Source: Gemmiger sp. An50
GTDB lineage: Bacteria; Bacillota; Clostridia; Oscillospirales; Ruminococcaceae
DNA length: 64,000 nt
Direction: 5' to 3'
Assembly (NCBI RefSeq): GCF_002161595.1
Contig: NZ_NFID01000003.1
Location: forward strand, 62,001 to 126,000
Made by a program: the position numbers and the translations under genes. Shown piece after piece: positions 23,185 through 30,409 of this stretch (positions are counted from its first letter, which is position 1; every line of letters starts with the position of its first letter). The notes under the pieces are model-generated. The model saw only the letters and a program-made list of their open reading frames with translations, was not told where the DNA came from and ran no database searches.

Positions 23185-24798
23185 ATGCGTGAGGGTACCG
23201 GTAGACCCGTATTTTCCGGCGTGGCCATCGGCCGTGCCTATGTGTACCGCCATCAGCAGGCGGAGCTGCCCGGCTCCTGCGGCGACGCCGCCGCCGAGCA
23301 GAAGAAATTCGACGAGGCCCGCGAGACGGCCCGCGCTCAGCTGACCGAGCTGTTTGAAAAGACCAAGCGGGAGATCGGCGAAGAGCAGGCCATGATCCTG
23401 GACGTTCAGATGATGATGCTGGACGACCTGGATTACCTGGAGGGCGTGCAGGACATGATCGCCGGCGGCGCAAGCGCTGCCCAGGCGGCCCATGAGACCG
23501 GCGACGCGTTCAGCGCAGCCTTTGCCGCCATGGACGATGCCTACATGCAGGCCCGCTCGGTGGACGTAAAGGATATGGCCACCCGCCTGGTGAACATCCT
23601 GTGCGGCGGCAAGACCGGCTTCTCCATGGAGGAGCCCGGCATCCTGGTGGCCGAGGACCTGACCCCCAGCGAGACCGTGCAGCTGCCCAAGGATAAGATC
23701 CTGGCCTTTGTGACCCGCCAGGGCTCTTCCAACAGCCACACCGCCATCCTGGCCCGCATCATGAACATTCCTTCTCTGGTGCAGGCTCAGATTACTTTGG
23801 ACGACGAGCTGGACGGCAAGCTGATGATCGTGGACGGCTTCGAGGGCCGCTACTACATCGAGCCGGACGAGGCCACCCAGGCTGCCATGGAGAAAAAGCG
23901 GGATGAGGCCCAGGCCTACCGCCAGCAGCTGGAGGCCTACCGTGGCAAGCCCACCGTTTCCAAGACCGGCCGCAAGCTGAAGCTGTTTGCCAACATCGGC
24001 AACCCGGACGACGTGAAGTACGTGCTGGAGGGCGACGCCGAGGGCGTGGGCCTGCTGCGCAGCGAGTTCCTCTACCTGGGCCGCGACACCTTCCCCACCG
24101 AGGAGGAGCTGTTTGAGGCTTACCGCAAGGTGGTGGAAGGCCTGCAGGGCCGCCCGGTGGTCATCCGTACCCTGGACATCGGCGCCGACAAGCAGGTGGA
24201 CTACTTCGGTCTGGACCACGAGGAAAACCCCGCCCTGGGCTACCGGGGCATCCGCATCTGCCTGACCCGGGAGGACATCTTCCGGCCGCAGCTGCGGGCC
24301 ATCTACCGGGCCAGCGCCTTCGGCCCCGTGTGCATCATGTTCCCCATGATCATCTCGGTGGACGAGGTTCGCCGCATCAAGGCCTTCTGTGAGACCATCA
24401 AGGCCGAGCTGACCGCCGAGGGCATTGCCTTCGGTGAGGTGGAGCTGGGCATCATGATCGAGACTCCCGCCGCCGCGGTGCTCAGCCGCGAGCTGGCCAA
24501 GGAGGTCCAGTTCTTCAGCGTTGGCACCAACGATCTGACCCAGTACACTCTGGCCATCGACCGGCAGAATGCCAAGCTGGATGAGTTCTACGATCCCCAT
24601 CACCCGGCGGTGCTGGCGCTGCTGCGCATGATCGCCGAGAATGCCCATGCTGAGGGCATCTGGTGCGGCATCTGCGGCGAGCTGGGCGCGGATCTCTCCC
24701 TGACGGAAACCTTCCTGGATATGGGCTACGACGAGTTGTCGGTATCGCCCGGCCGGGTTTTGGAATTGAGAAAGAAAGTTTGCGAAAGCGAGGTATAA
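23185..24798 (+). CDS. ptsI: PTS enzyme I
   Basis: This 537-residue phosphoenolpyruvate-protein phosphotransferase starts the PTS relay by autophosphorylation and transfer to HPr. It shows the N-terminal HPr-binding and His domain with the active His in GSSNSHTAILAR, and a C-terminal PEP-binding TIM barrel (LLRSEFLYLGRD, GYRGIRICL, FFSVGTNDLTQY, CGICGELG). It is about 30 residues shorter than Bacillus enzyme I. The His motif is a variant (usual GGRTSH). This general component sits inside the excisable element, which is surprising unless another copy exists or excision occurs only in terminal cells. Confidence 0.96.
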   Translation: MREGTGRPVFSGVAIGRAYVYRHQQAELPGSCGDAAAEQKKFDEARETARAQLTELFEKTKREIGEEQAMILDVQMMMLDDLDYLEGVQDMIAGGASAAQAAHETGDAFSAAFAAMDDAYMQARSVDVKDMATRLVNILCGGKTGFSMEEPGILVAEDLTPSETVQLPKDKILAFVTRQGSSNSHTAILARIMNIPSLVQAQITLDDELDGKLMIVDGFEGRYYIEPDEATQAAMEKKRDEAQAYRQQLEAYRGKPTVSKTGRKLKLFANIGNPDDVKYVLEGDAEGVGLLRSEFLYLGRDTFPTEEELFEAYRKVVEGLQGRPVVIRTLDIGADKQVDYFGLDHEENPALGYRGIRICLTREDIFRPQLRAIYRASAFGPVCIMFPMIISVDEVRRIKAFCETIKAELTAEGIAFGEVELGIMIETPAAAVLSRELAKEVQFFSVGTNDLTQYTLAIDRQNAKLDEFYDPHHPAVLALLRMIAENAHAEGIWCGICGELGADLSLTETFLDMGYDELSVSPGRVLELRKKVCESEV

Positions 24799-24802
24799 TT
24801 CA

Positions 24803-25060
24803 ATGAAAGAAATCAAACATGTAATCGCCGATCCCCTGGGCCTGCACGCCCGTCCCGCCGGCCTGCTGGTAAAAGAGGCCGCCAAGAACGCCTGCAACGT
24901 GACCGTTGCTGTGAACGGCACCTCCGTGGATGCCAAGCGCATCATGGGCGTGATGAAGCTGGCTGCCAAGCAGGGTATGGAACTGACCCTGACCTTTGAC
25001 GGCGCTGACGAGGAGGCTGCGGCTGCCTCCATGGCCGAGTTCCTGAAGGCCAACCTGTAA
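24803..25060 (+). CDS. ptsH: HPr phosphocarrier with Arg at position 46
   Basis: The 85-residue HPr has the active His15 in GLHARPAG. The regulatory region reads DAKRIMGVM, so the residue equivalent to Ser46, the target of HPr kinase in Firmicutes, is Arg46. Sugar transport should work, but HPr(Ser-P)-dependent catabolite repression through CcpA cannot use this protein. It lies four bases after ptsI. Either repression uses another HPr or Crh-like protein elsewhere, or this operon is outside the usual carbon control. Confidence 0.95.
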   Translation: MKEIKHVIADPLGLHARPAGLLVKEAAKNACNVTVAVNGTSVDAKRIMGVMKLAAKQGMELTLTFDGADEEAAAASMAEFLKANL

Positions 25061-25072
25061 GTTTGGGCAAAG

Positions 25073-25099
25073 AGGGGCGGCTGTGGGCCGGCCGCCCCT
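25073..25099 (+). promoter_or_regulatory. Intercistronic hairpin between HPr and IICB genes
   Basis: AGGGGCGGC (25073-25081) pairs with GCCGCCCCT (25091-25099) but has no T run after it. It may stabilise or partly attenuate mRNA so that EI/HPr and the permease are made in different amounts. Confidence 0.45.
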
Positions 25100-25166
25100 G
25101 TGCTGATAATTCGACGCTCCGGCATTGCGGCCGGGCGCCGGAATCTGTGTTAGGAGGATATTACTT

Positions 25167-26609
25167 ATGATGCGATTTTTGCAACGCTTGGGCAAGTCTT
25201 TGATGCTGCCCGTGGCCTGCCTGCCGATCGGCGGTATCCTGATGGGTATTGGTTACTGGATCGACCCCACCGGCTGGGGCGCCAACAGCCTGCTGGCTCT
25301 GCTGCTCATTAAGGCCGGCGGCATTCTGATCGACAACATGGCCATTCTGTTCGCTCTGGGCGTAGCCATCGGCATGTCCAAGGATCAGGAAGGTACCTCT
25401 GCACTGGCTGCCATCATTTCCTGGCTGACCGTGCAGACCATGCTCGGCACCGGTGTGGTGCAGCTGATCCTGGGCGCTGACGCCACCGTTCCCGCGGCGT
25501 TCGCCAAGATCAACAACCAGTTCATCGGTATCCTGTGCGGCCTGATCGCTGCCGGGTGCTACAACAAGTTCTACAAGACCAACATGCCCGACTTCCTGGG
25601 CTTCTTTGCGGGCCGTCGTTTCGTGCCCATCATGACCGTGCTCACCACTCTGGTGGTCTGCATCCCCCTGTACTTCGTATGGCCCGTTGTGTACGGCTTC
25701 CTGGTATGGGTCGGTGAGAGCGTGCTGGGTCTGGGCGCTGTGGGCGCCGGTATCTACGGCTTCCTGAACCGTCTGCTCATCCCCATCGGCATGCACCACG
25801 CTCTGAACAGCGTGTTCTGGTTCGACGTTGCCGGCATCAACGATATCGGCAAGTTCTGGGGCACCATGGAAGGCGGCGTTCTGGGTCAGACCGGTATGTA
25901 CCAGGCTGGCTTCTTCCCCGTCATGATGTTCGGTCTGCCCGGTGCTGCTCTGGCCATGTACCACACCGCCAAGGACAAGAAGAAGAAGGTTACCGCCGGC
26001 ATCCTGCTGTCCGTTGCCCTGTGCTCCTTCCTGACCGGTGTTACTGAGCCCATGGAGTTCTCCTTCATGTTCCTGGCTCCCGCTCTGTACGTTGTTCACG
26101 CTCTGCTGACCGGCCTGTCCGTTGGCATCGTGGCTGCCCTGCCCATCCGTGCGGGCTTCAACTTCAGCGCTGGCTTCGTTGACTGGTTCCTGAGCTTCAA
26201 GGCTCCCTTCGCCATGAACTCCTGGCTGCTGATCCCCATCGGCCTGGTATTCTTCGTTCTGTACTACGTGATCTTCCGTGTGCTGATCACCAAGCTGGAT
26301 CTGAAGACCCCCGGCCGTGAGGACGACGACACTGCCGCCGAGATGAACATCGAGCTGAGCAGCAGCAACTATGCTGCCATGGCCGCTGCCATCCTGGAAG
26401 GCGTTGGCGGCGCTGAGAACGTGACCAGCGTTGACAACTGCATCACCCGCCTGCGTCTGGAGGTCAAGGACCGCCTGCTGGTGGATGAGAAGAAGATCAA
26501 GGCTTCTGGTGCTGCTGGCGTAGTTCGCCCGGGCAAGACCAGCGTTCAGGTCATCATCGGACCCAAGGTCCAGTTCGTGGCTGACGAGTTCAAGAAGCTG
26601 GTTAAGTAA
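25167..26609 (+). CDS. PTS glucose/N-acetylglucosamine permease, IICB
   Basis: The 480-residue protein has an N-terminal IIC membrane domain (GGILMGIGYWID, LFALGVAIGMS, IPIGMHHALNSVFWFD with the conserved HH, GVTEPMEFSFMF) and a C-terminal IIB domain with the phosphorylated Cys in VDNCITRLRL. The IIA domain is absent and supplied by the crr-type gene in the same operon. The closest overall pattern is NagE/PtsG; glucose versus GlcNAc cannot be decided. The start is ATG at 25167, nine bases after AGGAGG; an upstream TTG at 25125 has no ribosome site. Confidence 0.93.
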   Translation: MMRFLQRLGKSLMLPVACLPIGGILMGIGYWIDPTGWGANSLLALLLIKAGGILIDNMAILFALGVAIGMSKDQEGTSALAAIISWLTVQTMLGTGVVQLILGADATVPAAFAKINNQFIGILCGLIAAGCYNKFYKTNMPDFLGFFAGRRFVPIMTVLTTLVVCIPLYFVWPVVYGFLVWVGESVLGLGAVGAGIYGFLNRLLIPIGMHHALNSVFWFDVAGINDIGKFWGTMEGGVLGQTGMYQAGFFPVMMFGLPGAALAMYHTAKDKKKKVTAGILLSVALCSFLTGVTEPMEFSFMFLAPALYVVHALLTGLSVGIVAALPIRAGFNFSAGFVDWFLSFKAPFAMNSWLLIPIGLVFFVLYYVIFRVLITKLDLKTPGREDDDTAAEMNIELSSSNYAAMAAAILEGVGGAENVTSVDNCITRLRLEVKDRLLVDEKKIKASGAAGVVRPGKTSVQVIIGPKVQFVADEFKKLVK

Positions 26610-26694
26610 GCATCTGTTCCCCAACTTGGGGCGCTGAGTTGCGGCTGCCTGGGCCCACAAGGCAGGCCGCATCCGCCCGCCCCAACCTCATAAG

Positions 26695-26747
26695 CGGTCA
26701 AGGCCGCATCCCTGCCTGGCAGTGGATGCGGCCTTGGCCGTTTTTTT
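26695..26747 (+). terminator. Terminator of the PTS operon
   Basis: A 17-bp stem (CGG-CAAGGCCGCATCC and complement) with a 12-base loop is followed by seven T. The 256-base gap 26610-26865 holds this terminator and the next promoter/operator. Confidence 0.9.
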
Positions 26748-26756
26748 GCGCCGGTC

Positions 26757-26803
26757 TTGACAAGGCCGGTGAATTTTATTATATTAGTATTTACTTAAAT
26801 ACT
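26757..26803 (+). promoter_or_regulatory. Promoter and ArsR-type operator of the ferredoxin operon
   Basis: TTGACA (26757-26762), 17 bases, TATATT (26780-26785). Immediately downstream is AGTATTT-ACTT-AAATACT (26786-26803), a perfect inverted repeat covering the transcription start, typical of ArsR-family operators. The last gene of the operon encodes such a repressor, so autoregulation is likely. Confidence 0.82.
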
Positions 26804-26865
26804 TAAACGAAAAGCGCGGCCCGGTTTGGTCATCCGTATCCGGGGCGCGCGGCAAGGGGGAACAT

Positions 26866-27072
26866 ATGCCGTCAAAACGTTACGCCCGGGTGGACCGGGA
26901 CTACTGTGTGGCCTGCGGCTGCTGTGTGAAGGTCTGCCCGATGGAGACCATCGCCGTGTGGCACGGAGTGGAGGCACGGGTGGACGAAGCCCGCTGTGTG
27001 GGCTGCGGCCGCTGTGCCAAGGAATGCCCGGCAGGGGCCATTGAACTGAAGGAAAGGGGGATGCAGCCGTGA
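26866..27072 (+). CDS. Small 2x[4Fe-4S] ferredoxin-like protein
   Basis: The 68-residue protein carries two CxxCxxCxxxCP clusters (CVACGCCVKVCP and CVGCGRCAKECP), the bacterial 8Fe-8S ferredoxin pattern. It is soluble and likely donates electrons to the membrane iron-sulfur protein encoded next, whose GTG start overlaps its stop codon. The operon is controlled by a promoter with an ArsR-type operator. The redox partner chain and physiological signal are unknown. Confidence 0.92.
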   Translation: MPSKRYARVDRDYCVACGCCVKVCPMETIAVWHGVEARVDEARCVGCGRCAKECPAGAIELKERGMQP

Positions 27073-27719
27073 AGAAGCAGCAAAAGCACTGGTACGATTA
27101 CCTGTGGATCGTCACGCCCATCTATCTGGCGTTGGGCTTTTTCAATATCCTGTTCGCCTGGCTGGGCATGATCTTCTTCTGCCTGCCGCTGATCATTGCC
27201 ATCTTCGGCGGCAGCAAGCTCTACTGCAACCGCTATTGTGACCGGGGGCAGTTTCTCTCGCTGCTGGGCGGCAAGCTGAAACTCAGCGCCAACCGCCCCA
27301 CCCCGAACTGGATGCGCTCCAAGTGGTTCCGGTACGGATTTCTCGTCTTTTTCTTCGCCATGTTCTTTCAGATGCTCTGGGTCACTTACCTGGTGGGCTC
27401 GGGGGCACAGAATCTGAGCGAGACCGTCAAGCTGTTCTGGACCTTCCGCCTGCCCTGGGACTGGGCCTATAACGGAGAGGCGGCGCCCTGGGTGGCCCAG
27501 TTCGCATTCGGGTTCTACAGCCTGATGCTCACCTCCAACCTGATCGGCTGGATCGTGATGGCGCTGTTCAAACCCCGCAGCTGGTGCGTGTTCTGCCCCA
27601 TGGGCACCATGACCCAGCTGATCTGCAAGCTGCGCGCGCCCCGGGAGGGCAAGGAGCAGACTGCCTGCTCCGCCAAAGGCTGCGCGGGCTGCACCGGATG
27701 CGGCAAAAAGGAGGCGTGA
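27069..27719 (+). CDS. Membrane 4Fe-4S protein, NapH/CcoG-like
   Basis: This 216-residue protein begins at a GTG overlapping the ferredoxin stop. It has about four membrane helices, Cys pairs in KLYCNRYCDRG and WCVFCPMGT, and a Cys-rich tail (CSAKGCAGCTGCGKK). The YCNRxC and CPxGT motifs are typical of the NapH/NosR/CcoG-type polyferredoxin membrane family, which passes electrons between quinols or ferredoxin and periplasmic or accessory enzymes. Here there is no nitrate, nitrous oxide or oxidase gene, so the role is probably general redox or maturation. Function is not established. Confidence 0.82.
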   Translation: MKKQQKHWYDYLWIVTPIYLALGFFNILFAWLGMIFFCLPLIIAIFGGSKLYCNRYCDRGQFLSLLGGKLKLSANRPTPNWMRSKWFRYGFLVFFFAMFFQMLWVTYLVGSGAQNLSETVKLFWTFRLPWDWAYNGEAAPWVAQFAFGFYSLMLTSNLIGWIVMALFKPRSWCVFCPMGTMTQLICKLRAPREGKEQTACSAKGCAGCTGCGKKEA

Positions 27720-27722
27720 GCC

Positions 27723-28013
27723 ATGCGGGAACAGGCACGGCAAATTGCGGAGCTGATGGGCCAGCTGGCCAATGAGAACCGGCTGCTGATCCTGTGCGCA
27801 TTGCTGGAAAAGCCCATGACGGTGGGTGAGCTGGCGGGAACGGTGCCGGGCATCAGTGGACCGGCTCTGTCGCAGCATCTGCAAAAGCTGCGGGCGGGCC
27901 AGCTGGTCCAGGCCGAAAAGCAGGGCCAGTTCGTGCGTTACTCCATCAAGGACGAACGGCTGTATGCGCTGATGGCGTTGCTGAAAAAGGAGTATTGCAG
28001 CGAAGCTGGTTGA
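27723..28013 (+). CDS. ArsR-family repressor of the ferredoxin operon
   Basis: The 96-residue winged-helix protein (NRLLILCALLEKPMTVGELA...GPALSQHLQKLRAGQLV) lacks the ELCVC metal motif of ArsR. It has only two Cys (about 25 and 92), so it could be a redox or sulfur sensor, although a metal is not excluded. It is the third gene of the operon, three bases after the membrane protein, and an inverted-repeat operator covers the operon promoter. This is a self-contained regulated redox unit at the right end of the element. Confidence 0.88.
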   Translation: MREQARQIAELMGQLANENRLLILCALLEKPMTVGELAGTVPGISGPALSQHLQKLRAGQLVQAEKQGQFVRYSIKDERLYALMALLKKEYCSEAG

Positions 28014-28037
28014 TCAATATCTTATGAGTCATAAAAT

Positions 28038-28081
28038 AGGCGGGAAGCAGGACCAGAACTGTTTCCCGCCTGTTTTGTTTT
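28038..28081 (+). terminator. Terminator at the right end of the element
   Basis: AGGCGGGAA-CAG pairs with CTG-TTTCCCGCCT, followed by TGTTTTGTTTT. It ends the ferredoxin operon and also prevents element transcripts from running into the 3' half of the PBP gene. Confidence 0.85.
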
Positions 28082-28112
28082 AGTCCAATTGGAACACCGG
28101 ACGGGTCCGGTG
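28077..28112 (+). other. attR, right recombination site of the element
   Basis: CCGGAC-GG-GTCCGG (28097-28110) is a perfect palindrome except for the GG centre. The element-side arm starts GTTTTAGTCCAA (28077-28088), mirrored by TTGACCAAAAC at attL. The right arm is PBP coding sequence (GTGGAGCTGGC). The core GG is non-palindromic, as required to give a serine integrase directionality. Confidence 0.8.
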
Positions 28113-29048
28113 GAGCTGGCAAGCTGCGCTTTCGGCCAGTCCAGCAAGATCACGCCCATCCAGGTGATCACGGCGGTAAGTGCCATCGTGAACGGCGGCA
28201 AGCTGATGCAGCCCTATGTGGTGGAGCAGGTGGTGAGTCCGCAGGGGGATGTGGTACAGCAGACCGAGCCCACCGTGAAGCGGCAGGTCATCAGCGAGGA
28301 GGCCAGCGCCACCATGCGCCAGCTGATGCAGAGCGTGGTGCAGGAGGGCGGCGGCAAAAACGCCTATGTGGCGGGCTATGCGGTGGGCGGAAAATCCGGT
28401 ACCAGCCAAAAGCTGGACTCGGAGGACGAAAAAGCCCGGGTGGCCAGCTTCATCGGAGTGGCCCCCATTGAGGACCCGCGCATTGCGGTGCTTATCGTGC
28501 TGGATGAGCCCCACACCTACACCAGCAGCGGCGGCACGCTGGCTGGTCCGGTGGTGGCCCGGGTGATCGAGGATACCCTGGAATATTACGACACCCCCCG
28601 CCGCTACACCCCGGCGGAGAAGGAGCGGATGGAGGCTTCCATACCGGACACCGCCGGAAAAAACACGGAACATGCGGTGGCCCAACTGCAGGAAAACGGC
28701 TTTGCGGCCAAGGTGCTGGGCGGCGGCGATTCGGTGGTGGAGCAGTACCCGGCCGCCGGGCAGACCATGCCCCGGGGCAGCACGGTGCTGCTGTATACCG
28801 AGGAGGGCATGGAGCTGCTTGCCACCCAGGTGCCCGCCACGGACGGCCAGAGCCTGACCCAGGTGCAGGCCAATCTGCAGGGCGCGGGTTTGAATCTGGT
28901 GGCTGTGGGCGCGGTGCAAAGTGAGGATGCAGTGGCGGTGAGCCAGAACCTGAAACCGGGGGAGAGCGCAGCCATGGGCACGGCGGTCACGGTGGAGTTC
29001 CGGGACCCCACCGCCCCGCCGGACGGCGACGACGTGAAACCGGAATAG
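28089..29048 (+). CDS. Class B PBP, 3' half: KSGT motif and two PASTA domains
   Basis: Native PBP codons start at 28104 (GPVELASCAFGQ...). The KSGT triad motif lies at 28392, residue 517 in the restored protein. Two PASTA domains follow (about residues 610-660 and 665-720), and the gene ends at 29048. In the present arrangement there is no credible start: the first in-frame TTG at 28089 has no ribosome site, so this half is probably silent. Joined to 14615-15873 it completes a 734-residue transpeptidase with Ser316, Asn373 and Lys517. PASTA domains are usual in SpoVD and PBP2x-type enzymes. It is followed 58 bases later by the SEDS gene. Confidence 0.9.
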   Translation: MEHRTGPVELASCAFGQSSKITPIQVITAVSAIVNGGKLMQPYVVEQVVSPQGDVVQQTEPTVKRQVISEEASATMRQLMQSVVQEGGGKNAYVAGYAVGGKSGTSQKLDSEDEKARVASFIGVAPIEDPRIAVLIVLDEPHTYTSSGGTLAGPVVARVIEDTLEYYDTPRRYTPAEKERMEASIPDTAGKNTEHAVAQLQENGFAAKVLGGGDSVVEQYPAAGQTMPRGSTVLLYTEEGMELLATQVPATDGQSLTQVQANLQGAGLNLVAVGAVQSEDAVAVSQNLKPGESAAMGTAVTVEFRDPTAPPDGDDVKPE

Positions 29049-29106
29049 CAGGTGGCGCGCCGGGCCATACTGCCACAAAACGAGCCGAAAAAAGGAGGAA
29101 TGCTCC

Positions 29107-30297
29107 ATGGAGCAGATCCGGCAACACCGGGGCGGGCAGCAGGCCGCCTCCGGGCCGAACAAACGTTTTTTTCGGGAGCTGCTGGGCCACCGGCTCCCGC
29201 CCATGGACCTGCCCTTTCTGGTGCTGGTCCTCACCCTGGTGACCTTCGGACTGGTGATGCTGTACAGCGCCAGCTATGCGGTGGCTCTCTACCGCCGCAA
29301 CGACGCCTTCGCCTACATCCGGCCGCAGCTGCTGTTCGCGGCGGTGGGCCTGATCGCTCTGTATCTGGCCAGCCGGGTGGATTACCACATCTACCACAAG
29401 CTGGCCTGGCCCATGCTGGCTCTTTCGCTGGTGCTGCTGGTGGTGGTGCTCTTCATGCCGGAATACAACGGCTGCAAGCGCTGGATCGTGCTGCCCGGCC
29501 TGGGCACCCTGCAGCCCAGCGAGATCGCAAAATTTTCCGTGATTCTCACTTTCAGCCATATCATCTCGCTGAACCATCAGCGGATGAAGCGGTTTTCGGT
29601 GGGAGTGCTGCCCTTCGCGGCTATTCTGGGGGTGCTGGCGGTGCTTATGCTGCTGGAACCCCACCTTTCCGGCACGCTGCTGCTGTTCGGCATCGGGGCG
29701 GTGCTCATGTTCGTGGGCGGCACCGGTATGCGCTGGTTTGCCCTGGCGGGCGGCCTGGGGGCGGCGGCCATCGCCGGTGCGGTGATCCTGCTGCCGGATC
29801 TGGTGCCCTATGCGGCGGACCGGCTGTCCAGCTGGATCGACCCCTTTTCCGACCCGCTGGGCGACGGCCACCAGACCATCCAGAGCCTGTATGCCATCGG
29901 CAGCGGGGGAGCCACCGGCCTGGGGCTGGGCAACAGCCGCCAGAAATACCTGTATGTGCCCGAACCCCAGAACGATTTTATCTTTTCCATCCTCTGCGAG
30001 GAGCTGGGCTTCGTGGGAGCCTGTCTGGTGATTTTGCTGTTTGTGCTGCTCCTGCTGCGGGGGGCGGTGATCGCCCTGCGCGCGCCGGATAAATTCGGGG
30101 CCCTGCTCACGGTGGGCTTTGTGGTCCAGGTGGTGATGCAGGCGGTACTGAACATGGCGGTGGTCACCAACACCATTCCCAACACCGGCATCAGCCTGCC
30201 CTTTTTCTCCTCCGGCGGCACCAGCCTGATGATGCTGCTGGGCGAGATGGGCATCGTGCTCTCGGTGAGCAGGCAGGGCTTGCAGGAAAAATATTAA
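29107..30297 (+). CDS. SEDS glycosyltransferase FtsW/SpoVE/RodA family
   Basis: This 396-residue polytopic membrane protein polymerises lipid II into glycan strands together with a class B PBP. It shows KRWIVLPGLGTLQPSEIAK, PQNDFIFSILCEELGF and ISLPFFSSGGTS, the family hallmarks, and about ten membrane helices. Its position just after the interrupted PBP gene makes it the likely partner (FtsW-FtsI in division or SpoVE-SpoVD in spore cortex). With the element in place it is separated from the PBP promoter, so either it has a weak own promoter or its expression also depends on excision. The ATG follows AAAGGAGG. Confidence 0.92.
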   Translation: MEQIRQHRGGQQAASGPNKRFFRELLGHRLPPMDLPFLVLVLTLVTFGLVMLYSASYAVALYRRNDAFAYIRPQLLFAAVGLIALYLASRVDYHIYHKLAWPMLALSLVLLVVVLFMPEYNGCKRWIVLPGLGTLQPSEIAKFSVILTFSHIISLNHQRMKRFSVGVLPFAAILGVLAVLMLLEPHLSGTLLLFGIGAVLMFVGGTGMRWFALAGGLGAAAIAGAVILLPDLVPYAADRLSSWIDPFSDPLGDGHQTIQSLYAIGSGGATGLGLGNSRQKYLYVPEPQNDFIFSILCEELGFVGACLVILLFVLLLLRGAVIALRAPDKFGALLTVGFVVQVVMQAVLNMAVVTNTIPNTGISLPFFSSGGTSLMMLLGEMGIVLSVSRQGLQEKY

Positions 30298-30409
30298 ACG
30301 GCCACTTTTTCTCGACAGAAAAACTTTCTCCGCTTTTTTCACATCAAAACGCCCGGTCACATACATTGGGCTAAACGATTGAAAATCCAGCAAAAAAGGG
30401 GCGATTGAT

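Larger units (their letters stand above)
15874..28102 (+). mobile_element. 12,229-bp serine-recombinase intervening element inside the PBP gene
   Basis: The boundaries are defined by the split PBP and by palindromic att sites with a common GG core at 15874-15875 and 28103-28104. Removal restores the PBP frame exactly. The left end carries the recombinase. Cargo in order: 44-codon ORF, recombinase, FtsZ-like protein, unknown protein, XRE regulator, WYL regulator, CutC, LicT, IIA, EI, HPr, IICB, ferredoxin, membrane iron-sulfur protein, ArsR. There are no phage structural, conjugation or replication genes. Base composition and codon use look like the host. Known parallels are the B. subtilis skin element in sigK and similar recombinase elements in other sporulation genes, excised only in the mother cell. 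Confidence 0.88.

Noticed and set aside
26866-28013. Nitrate or nitrous-oxide reductase accessory operon
   Set aside because: NapH/NosR-like membrane protein is present, but no catalytic subunit or maturation gene is nearby.
15874-28102. Prophage or conjugative element
   Set aside because: No capsid, tail, terminase, relaxase, coupling protein or replication gene lies between the att sites.
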